The position numbers were made by a program, and so were the translations under genes. DNA of 7,612 nt, taken from Allobrachymonas sp. GTDB lineage: Bacteria; Pseudomonadota; Gammaproteobacteria; Burkholderiales; Burkholderiaceae_C. The stretch spans positions 1 through 7,612 of the forward strand of contig JAGPIR010000055.1 of assembly GCA_018054915.1 (NCBI GenBank), given 5' to 3'. The notes below the pieces were generated by a model. That model was not told where the DNA came from and did no database searches. It was given only the letters and a program-made list of their open reading frames with translations. Numbering within the stretch: the first letter of the stretch is position 1; each line of letters starts with the position of its first letter. Below are positions 1 through 7,612 of the stretch, one piece after another.

Positions 1-259
1 GGCAAAAACAGGGGGAATATCAAATCTCAACATGGTTTTTCTTTCGGATGGGAGAAATCGACTTGAACAGGGCAAGCCCTTGTATTGGGCAAGATGCTTA
101 TTGGACGAAGTAACGCATCGGTCTGTTCAGGCAGGCCGATGCGGCAGCTGCACAAACGACGGTATGTGCAGGCTTGGTAACGATCCAGGAAGCCGCCCTA
201 GCCCGGAAAGAAGCTTGTGTCATCCACTTAACTTCTCTCATCTGACCATTCGAGAAATG
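1..259. other. Unassigned region at the left edge, no recognised gene
   Basis: I recognise no gene here. Short open frames cross the left edge on the plus strand (one ends in TAA at 111-113, another in TAG at 278-280), but none resembles a known protein and none has a visible start in the window. On the minus strand an ATG at 33 opens a frame running off the left edge, too short to judge. Two weak structures are visible: a 7-bp inverted repeat (115-121 with 136-142, gcatcgg/ccgatgc) and a repeated gggcaag (70-76 and 87-93). This may be an intergenic space, a decayed gene, or the end of a gene lying mostly outside the window. Confidence 0.5.
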
Positions 260-316
260 GCCGAAAACGGCTGCATGTAGCCGTTTTCGGCAGATTGTGT
301 TTGCGGCGTTTGCCAT
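98..316 (-). CDS. Doubtful 72-aa frame with a strong Shine-Dalgarno sequence downstream of thiC
   Basis: I do not recognise the protein. The frame starts at ATG 316 and ends at TAA 98-100. In favour: a near-perfect Shine-Dalgarno sequence (AAGGAGGT on the minus strand, 321-328) lies four bases before the ATG. An AT-rich stretch just upstream (about 331-370) holds several -10-like hexamers on the minus strand: TATAAT at 360-365, TACAAT at 349-354 and TATACT at 344-349. None has a good -35 at normal spacing. Against: a perfect inverted repeat (260-291) lies inside codons 9-19, codon use includes AGA, AGG, CGA and CTA, and there is no visible domain, signal peptide or membrane segment. It could be a real small gene, a leader peptide ahead of something to the left, or chance. 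The good ribosome binding site is the only reason to list it. Confidence 0.25.
   Translation of the reverse strand: MANAANTICRKRLHAAVFGHFSNGQMREVKWMTQASFRARAASWIVTKPAHTVVCAAAASACLNRPMRYFVQ
260..291. terminator. Perfect 13-bp inverted repeat, possible bidirectional terminator after thiC
   Basis: Arms 260-272 and 279-291 are exact reverse complements (gccgaaaacggct / agccgttttcggc) around a 6-base loop. The inner stem CGGCT/AGCCG is flanked by AAAA on one side and TTTT on the other. Read on either strand it therefore gives a short GC-rich hairpin followed by four Us, as in a bidirectional intrinsic terminator. It lies about 90 bases beyond the thiC stop codon, a sensible place to end that transcript. 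No long T-run follows the full 13-bp stem, so termination strength is uncertain. The repeat also lies inside the doubtful 98-316 frame, and both readings are unlikely to be fully right. Confidence 0.5.
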
Positions 317-381
317 GACAACCTCCTTTTCGTTTTATTTAAAAGTATATTGTATGGCAATTATAGAAATTTTGCTCAGGT

Positions 382-2277
<1,896 letters not shown>

Positions 2278-2368
2278 GGCTGTCTCCTTTAGGTGTGGCG
2301 TCGCGCGATGTGACGGGACTCCGGAGCAGCCGGTTACACGTGCAGCGATGGTTGGCATTCCCAGTCAC
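2278..2368 (-). promoter_or_regulatory. Riboswitch expression platform with alternative RNA structures
   Basis: This linker between the TPP aptamer and the thiC start can form two exclusive folds. In the first, GUGACUGGGA (2368-2359) pairs with UCCCGUCAC (2318-2310): nine pairs with one bulged U. That stem encloses a CCGG-CUGCU-CCGG hairpin (2333-2321). In the second, GGCUGCUCC (2331-2323) pairs with GGAGACAGCC (2287-2278), eight pairs around a small internal loop, which covers the Shine-Dalgarno sequence and abuts the start codon. No terminator with a U-run is visible, so control is more likely at translation initiation than at transcription termination. The pairings are read directly from the sequence; which fold TPP favours is inference. 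Confidence 0.6.
2283..2290 (-). promoter_or_regulatory. thiC ribosome binding site, decides the TTG start
   Basis: The minus strand reads AAAGGAGA here, and GGAG ends six bases before the TTG at 2277. This is the only good Shine-Dalgarno sequence near the thiC 5' end. It supports TTG over the upstream in-frame ATG at 2358. GGAGACAGCC (2287-2278) is complementary to GGCUGCUCC (2331-2323) in the linker, so the site can be masked by the RNA itself. Confidence 0.85.
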
Positions 2369-2381
2369 TACATGCAGGCAA

Positions 2382-2479
2382 GCTCTTCTTCCGCCGGTAT
2401 GAACCGGTTCAAGTTCGCGGGTTTGGTCGTTTTTCCATCCATATACCATCTCAGCCTGTTGTTGCAGACACCCCGGAGC
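2382..2479 (-). ncRNA. TPP riboswitch (THI element) controlling thiC
   Basis: This minus-strand RNA aptamer binds thiamine pyrophosphate in the leader of thiC. Visible elements, 5' to 3' on the RNA: P1 arm GCUC (2479-2476); CGGGGUGUCUG with the P2 stem GUCUG/CAGGC; the conserved CUGAGA after P2; a P3 region that can close by UGGU/ACCA; then AACCCGCGAACUUGAA, the counterpart of the canonical CCUUUGAACCUGAU. The P5 hairpin follows (CCGG-UUCAUA-CCGG), then CGGAAGAAG pairing back as P4, and the closing P1 arm GAGC (2385-2382). Order and spacing match the family consensus, and the gene downstream is thiC, its commonest target. The 98-nt length is normal. P1 as drawn is only 4 bp; exact ends are uncertain by a few bases. 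Confidence 0.96.
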
Positions 2480-2485
2480 ACGTTC

Positions 2486-2491
2486 ATTGTA
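2486..2491 (-). promoter_or_regulatory. Possible -10 element of the thiC promoter
   Basis: The minus strand reads TACAAT here, about seven bases before the 5' edge of the TPP aptamer. A start of transcription near 2479-2480 would place the aptamer at the very 5' end of the mRNA. A TTGTCA lies upstream, but the spacer is only about 12 bases, too short for a standard sigma-70 promoter. The -35 is therefore not identified and the call rests on position and one hexamer. Confidence 0.35.
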
Positions 2492-2521
2492 AACAGTACA
2501 TCCTGACAACGGCATCGTGCT

Positions 2522-2556
2522 GCGGATATCCCGCATACTGCGGGGCCATCAAGCCC
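2522..2556. repeat. Cluster of short inverted repeats in the thiC-pilU intergenic region
   Basis: Three short inverted repeats sit side by side or overlap: gcgg/ccgc around 2522-2534 centred on the palindrome ggatatcc, cccgc-atact-gcggg at 2530-2544, and gggc-catcaa-gccc at 2543-2556. The first two share an arm, so only one could form at once. They lie upstream of both divergent genes and could be protein-binding sites or RNA hairpins in a pilU leader. No T-run follows, so they are not convincing terminators. Short GC-rich palindromes also arise by chance. Confidence 0.35.
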
Positions 2557-2694
2557 GGCAGCGATAAAACCGTGCGGACACACATCATTTTGACTTTTTG
2601 ACGGCAGACCCATTGGCCCGTGGGAGGAGATGGCAGCAACGCCTAGAATGATGCCCGAATGGTTCGGAACTAATTCTTTGTGAAGGATGCTGTC

Positions 2695-3858
2695 ATGGCT
2701 ACGATGGGCAATATGGAGCGTGTGTTGCGCCTGATGGCGGACAAGAATGCATCTGACATTTTCATTTCCGCCAACGCACCGGTACTGATCAAGATCAACG
2801 GCAACATGATGCCGGTCAACCAGCAACTCATGACGGCTGATACCTGCCTGGTATTGCTCAAGGAAATTCTGAACGACGCACAGATCGAAGAGTTGATGCA
2901 GGTCGGCGAAATGAATACTTCCTTCGCTTTGCCGGGGGTCGGCAATTACCGTGTCAGTGTCATGCGTCAGCGGGGCACTTACGCGGCGGTTTTGCGCTAC
3001 ATCCCCGTAACGGTTCCGCCGCTGGAGAGTCTGGGTCTTCCCACCAAGACGCTCAGTGAACTGGTTATGCGTAAGCGTGGACTGATTCTGATGGTGGGCG
3101 CTACTGGTTCCGGCAAGAGCACATCGCTTGCTGCCATGCTTGATTACCGCAACCAGCACCAGATCAGCCATATGCTGACGATCGAAGATCCGATTGAATA
3201 TATTTTCACCAACAAGCGCAGCATCATCAACCAGCGCGAGATTGGCACCGACACCGTCAACCGCCAGATTGCGCTGAAAAACGCCATGCGTCAGGCGCCC
3301 GACGTCATTCTGGTGGGGGAGATTCGTGACCGCGAGACGATGTCGGCATCGCTTGCATATGCCCAGTCGGGCCATTTGTGCCTGGCCACCATGCATGCCA
3401 GCAACAGTTACCAGGCACTCAACCGCATCCTGACTTTCTATCCAGAAGAGGTGCGCCCAACCTTGCGGGGCGATCTGGCTTCAGCCATGGCCGCCATTGT
3501 TTCGCAGCGTCTCATGCGAACGGTCGATGGCAAACGTGTGCCGGCCTGCGAAGTTCTGCTCAACAGCAAGCTGGTGTCCGAATTGATAGAAAAGGGCGAC
3601 ATCTTTGGTGTCAAGGAGGCCATGGTCAAATCGATGACCGAAGGTTCGCAGACTTTCGAAGAGGATATTGCGCGTCTGGTGCAATCCGGGCGGGTTGCCC
3701 GTGAAGAAGGCCTGCTGCACGCTGACTCACCCACCAACCTGTTGTGGCGTCTGCAAAATACCTCGCCTGTTTCGCAAACAAACAGTCTTGCCTCCACACG
3801 TGCAGACGAAGGCCCGGAAGTTTTATTTTCCGAGATTACGCTGGACATGGGGGACTGA
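2695..3858 (+). CDS. pilU: Type IV pilus twitching motility ATPase PilU
   Basis: This is a cytoplasmic hexameric ATPase of the PilT/PilU family that helps retract type IVa pili at the inner-membrane base of the machine. The product is 387 aa from the ATG at 2695, close to the usual 380 or so. AAGGA at 2683-2687, seven bases upstream, decides this start over the GTG at 2680. An N-terminal PAS-like domain is followed by the RecA-like core: Walker A GATGSGKS (135-142, K141), Asp box TIEDPIEY (162-169), Walker B ending at E209 in ILVGEIRD, and a His box with H227 and H234. The GEIRDRETM and GHLCLATMHA segments resemble PilU more than PilT. The roughly 35 C-terminal residues look poorly conserved. 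It is divergent from thiC and no pilT adjoins it here. A weak -10-like TAGAAT (2644-2649) and a 5-bp hairpin (2655-2667) lie in the leader. PilT remains a less likely alternative name. Confidence 0.9.
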   Translation: MATMGNMERVLRLMADKNASDIFISANAPVLIKINGNMMPVNQQLMTADTCLVLLKEILNDAQIEELMQVGEMNTSFALPGVGNYRVSVMRQRGTYAAVLRYIPVTVPPLESLGLPTKTLSELVMRKRGLILMVGATGSGKSTSLAAMLDYRNQHQISHMLTIEDPIEYIFTNKRSIINQREIGTDTVNRQIALKNAMRQAPDVILVGEIRDRETMSASLAYAQSGHLCLATMHASNSYQALNRILTFYPEEVRPTLRGDLASAMAAIVSQRLMRTVDGKRVPACEVLLNSKLVSELIEKGDIFGVKEAMVKSMTEGSQTFEEDIARLVQSGRVAREEGLLHADSPTNLLWRLQNTSPVSQTNSLASTRADEGPEVLFSEITLDMGD

Positions 3859-3939
3859 TTCTGGCCAGTTGGCCTGCAGTTCTTGCGTCTGACCGTTCGT
3901 CTGGCTTGACGGCGGCATTTCCCGTCCGATTGTTTTTTC

Positions 3940-5106
3940 ATGCCTGATTCCACATTGCTTCTTGCGCAGCGGTTGATCGCCTGCGCATCCGTTACGCCGG
4001 AAGAAGGTGGTTGCCTGTCGTTGCTCACGCAAGAATTGGCTCCCCTGGGCTTCGTCTGTGAGCGCATGGACAGTGGGCCGTCCGGCTTTTTCGTGCGCAA
4101 TCTCTGGGCGCTGCGGCAGGGGATTGATGGACCGTCTGGCCCCACGGTGGTGTTTGCCGGGCATGTCGATGTTGTTCCGCCTGGGCCATTGGAGCAATGG
4201 AGCAGTCCCCCGTTCGAGCCCTGTGTGCGAGAGGGCAAGCTATACGGGCGGGGCGCCAGCGATATGAAAACTCCATTGGCCGCCATGATTGTCGCGGCAC
4301 AGGCCTATGTGGCCGCATCTCCGGATACGCGACTCAACATCGGTTTTTTGCTCACTAGCGATGAAGAAGGACCGGCTGTTGATGGCACCATTGCCGTTTG
4401 CCGGGTGTTGCAGGCGCGTGGTCAGCGGCTTGATTATTGTGTCATCGGCGAGCCGACTGCCGAAACACAGACCGGGGACACCATCAAGAACGGTCGCCGC
4501 GGCAGCCTCACCGGCAGACTGACGGTCAAGGGCGTGCAAGGCCACATCGCCTACCCGCACCTGGCCCGCAATCCCATTCATATGGTGGCACCGGCGCTGG
4601 TTGAGCTGGCGGGCATTGAGTGGGACAAGGGCAACGACTACTTTCCGCCTACTGGCTGGCAAATCAGCAACATCCATGGCGGCACGGGTGCGGGCAATGT
4701 CATTCCTGGATCAGTTGTAATCGATTTCAATTTCCGCTTTTCCACCGCGTCCACTCCCGAAACCCTGCAACAGCGGTTCGAGGCGGTGTTGCGCAGTCAT
4801 CAGCTGGATTATTCGCTGGAGTGGACATTGGGCGGCAAGCCCTTCCTCACGCCAGTGGGTGTGCTGGTGGATGCCGCGCGCCGCGCTATTGCTGAAATGA
4901 CCGGCCTGCAAACACAACTTTCCACCAGCGGAGGCACCAGCGATGGCCGCTTCATCGCCCCCATCTGTCCACAGGTAATCGAGCTCGGCCCGCCCAATGC
5001 CAGCATTCACAAGGTCGATGAGCATATTGCACTAGCAGATATGGCGCCGCTGTCCGCCATTTACCGGCGCATTCTGGAATTGCTGGAAGATGGCCCTGAG
5101 CGCTGA
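3940..5106 (+). CDS. dapE: Succinyl-diaminopimelate desuccinylase DapE
   Basis: DapE is a cytoplasmic di-zinc M20 peptidase-family enzyme. It hydrolyses N-succinyl-LL-2,6-diaminopimelate to succinate and LL-diaminopimelate in the succinylase branch of lysine and peptidoglycan-precursor synthesis. At 388 aa it is near the usual 375-380. The expected metal ligands and catalytic residues are all visible: H75 and D77 in FAGHVDVVP, D108 in GRGASDMK, E142 and E143 in TSDEEG, E171 in GEP, and H357 in NASIHKV. The dimerisation-domain segments KNGRRGSLTG, AYPHLARNPIH and FPPTGWQISNIH, and the GGTSDGRF loop (331-338), match the family closely. The ATG at 3940 is the only reasonable start, since an in-frame TGA lies close upstream. 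It lacks a visible Shine-Dalgarno sequence and instead follows a T-rich stretch. It begins 81 bases after pilU; no clear promoter or terminator is seen in that gap. Confidence 0.97.
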   Translation: MPDSTLLLAQRLIACASVTPEEGGCLSLLTQELAPLGFVCERMDSGPSGFFVRNLWALRQGIDGPSGPTVVFAGHVDVVPPGPLEQWSSPPFEPCVREGKLYGRGASDMKTPLAAMIVAAQAYVAASPDTRLNIGFLLTSDEEGPAVDGTIAVCRVLQARGQRLDYCVIGEPTAETQTGDTIKNGRRGSLTGRLTVKGVQGHIAYPHLARNPIHMVAPALVELAGIEWDKGNDYFPPTGWQISNIHGGTGAGNVIPGSVVIDFNFRFSTASTPETLQQRFEAVLRSHQLDYSLEWTLGGKPFLTPVGVLVDAARRAIAEMTGLQTQLSTSGGTSDGRFIAPICPQVIELGPPNASIHKVDEHIALADMAPLSAIYRRILELLEDGPER

Positions 5107-5134
5107 CGCCGATGTCTTGGAGGGTGAGCCAGTC

Positions 5135-5209
5135 ATGCACCCGGAATTCGACAGTACCATCCATGCCTCCACCCTCTCCTATCAGAATGTCAGGCTACTC
5201 CTCCAATGA
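5135..5209 (+). CDS. Possible 24-aa leader peptide overlapping the prmB start
   Basis: A short frame from ATG 5135 ends in a TGA (5207-5209) that overlaps the prmB ATG (5206-5208) as ATGA. GGAGG at 5119-5123 lies upstream, though 11 bases from the ATG, which is long. The peptide (begins MHPEFDST, ends VRLLLQ) has no recognised motif. prmB has only a weak ribosome binding site of its own, so translation of this frame could hand ribosomes on to prmB. The gagggtg of the Shine-Dalgarno region (5120-5126) can pair with caccctc at 5170-5176, which could limit access. A frame this short is easily due to chance, and an overlapping 34-codon frame from ATG 5112 is also open. Confidence 0.25.
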   Translation: MHPEFDSTIHASTLSYQNVRLLLQ

Positions 5210-6086
5210 AATTGATTGATCTGGTCCGCAGGACCGAACAGCAACTGCTTGCTGCCAATGTGGCGTTCGGCCATGGTACCGGTAACGCTTGGGACGAAGC
5301 CGCCTGGATCACCCTTTGGGGAACTGGCCTGCCATTAGATGCCGACATCAGCCCGGAATCGGGTGCGGCCAACCGTCTGGTTTCAAAAGACGAAGCCACC
5401 CAGGTGGAGCAGGCCGTGCTTCAACGCATCATGTCGCACAAACCGTTCGCCTACATCATCCATGAAGCCTGGCTGCAGGGCGTGCCGTTTTATGTGGATG
5501 AGCGCGTCATCATCCCCCGCAGCCTGATTGCCGAACTGCTGGCCGATGGCAGCATCGACATTTTCCTGCGCCCCGACGCGCAGCGTGTGCTCGACCTGTG
5601 CACCGGCAATGGCAGTCTGGCGGTGCTGGCGGGGTTGGCCTGGCCCGAGGTTCAGATCGATGCGGCCGATATTTCACCCGATGCATTGGCTGTGGCCCGC
5701 ATCAACGTGGAAAAACACGGTTTGCGTCAGCGGATTCGCCTGATCGAAAGCGACGGTTTGGCAGCCTGTTCCGGTCCGTATGACCTGATCCTGTGTAACC
5801 CACCTTATGTCAATGCGGCCAGCATGGCAACCCTGCCGGCTGAATACCGCGCGGAACCCGAACTGGCGCTGGCTGGCGGTGTCGATGGCATGGACTTCAT
5901 TCGCCCGCTGCTGGCGCAGGCCGCCTCACATCTTGCCGAAGGGGGCGTGCTGGTATTGGAAATCGGCCATGAACGCGGCTACTTCGAGGCTGCCTTTCCG
6001 CAGCTGAATCCGGTATGGCTCGATACCAGCGCCGGTGGCGACCAGGTGCTGCTGCTCACACATGAGGCATTGATGGAGCAGGTGGC

Positions 6087-6090
<4 letters not shown>
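5206..6090 (+). CDS. prmB: 50S ribosomal protein L3 N5-glutamine methyltransferase PrmB
   Basis: PrmB uses S-adenosylmethionine to methylate the side-chain nitrogen of a glutamine in ribosomal protein L3 during 50S assembly. It is a HemK/PrmC-family Rossmann methyltransferase of 294 aa, a little shorter than the E. coli protein. An N-terminal helical substrate domain (about 1-95) leads to VDERVIIPRS (97-106). Motif I DLCTGNG (130-136) and D155 in DAADISPDAL form the SAM site, and NPPY (198-201) is the amide-methyltransferase catalytic motif. EYRAEPELALAGGVDGMD (213-230) and the C-terminal GGDQVLLLT agree with PrmB. The specific DERVIIPRS and AYIIHEAW context separates it from PrmC, which acts on release factors. 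The start ATG is 99 bases after dapE with only a weak Shine-Dalgarno sequence. The gene overlaps the next by four bases. Confidence 0.95.

Positions 6091-7612
<1,522 letters not shown>

Noticed and set aside
1..33. A minus-strand ATG at 33 opening a frame (MLRFDIPPVFA) off the left edge
   Set aside because: Only 11 codons are visible and the upstream purine stretch is a poor ribosome binding site; this could be a real gene start but cannot be supported from the window.
2..280. A plus-strand frame open from the left edge to a TAG inside the 260-291 hairpin
   Set aside because: The translation resembles no protein, and the other plus-strand frames are also open at the edge, so it carries no weight.
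2591..2605. TTGACT and TTGACG hexamers as a -35 for pilU
   Set aside because: Neither has an acceptable -10 hexamer 16-18 bases downstream; the nearest candidate, TAGAAT at 2644, is too far away.
2368..3396. A 342-codon minus-strand frame opposite pilU that runs into the TPP riboswitch
   Set aside because: It is antisense to pilU motifs and crosses the aptamer; no family resemblance.
3859..3880. A ggcc-agtt-ggcc mini-hairpin just after the pilU stop
   Set aside because: A 4-bp stem with no T-run after it is too weak to call a terminator.
3438..4286. A 282-codon minus-strand frame spanning the pilU-dapE junction
   Set aside because: It overlaps two well-supported genes on the other strand and looks like random Ser/Arg/Pro-rich translation.

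Overview
This 7.6 kb window looks like ordinary chromosomal DNA of a Gram-negative beta-proteobacterium, most plausibly of the order Burkholderiales. That placement is inferred from protein character (ThiC of E. coli type and length, a type IVa pilus PilU ATPase, proteobacterial DapE and PrmB, a YheS-like ABC-F protein) and moderately GC-rich codon use. The sequence alone does not fix the genus. Nothing points to a phage, plasmid, insertion sequence, CRISPR array or tRNA/rRNA gene.

Layout. Bases 1-381 hold no gene I recognise. They contain a perfect 13-bp inverted repeat that may terminate thiC, and a doubtful 72-codon frame with a very strong ribosome binding site. Bases 382-2277 (minus strand) are thiC, the HMP-phosphate synthase of thiamine biosynthesis, starting at TTG behind a good Shine-Dalgarno sequence. 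Upstream of it, on the same strand, is a clear TPP riboswitch (about 2382-2479). The roughly 100-nt linker between them can fold into two competing structures, one of which hides the thiC Shine-Dalgarno sequence. Bases 2480-2694 are the divergent promoter region between thiC and pilU.

The right part reads on the plus strand: pilU (pilus retraction ATPase, 2695-3858), dapE (lysine/diaminopimelate pathway, 3940-5106), prmB (ribosomal protein L3 glutamine methyltransferase, 5206-6090) and an ABC-F ATPase of the YheS type (6087 to the window edge, incomplete). prmB and the ABC-F gene overlap by four bases (ATGA), so they are very probably co-transcribed and translationally coupled; both products act on the ribosome. 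pilU and dapE are probably in the same transcription direction by position only, as their functions are unrelated.

The protein-coding genes are all conserved housekeeping families with intact signature motifs. I do not see a previously undescribed multi-gene system. The parts worth a second look are regulatory: the thiC riboswitch expression platform, the small SD-led frames before prmB and after thiC, and a pilU without an adjacent pilT.
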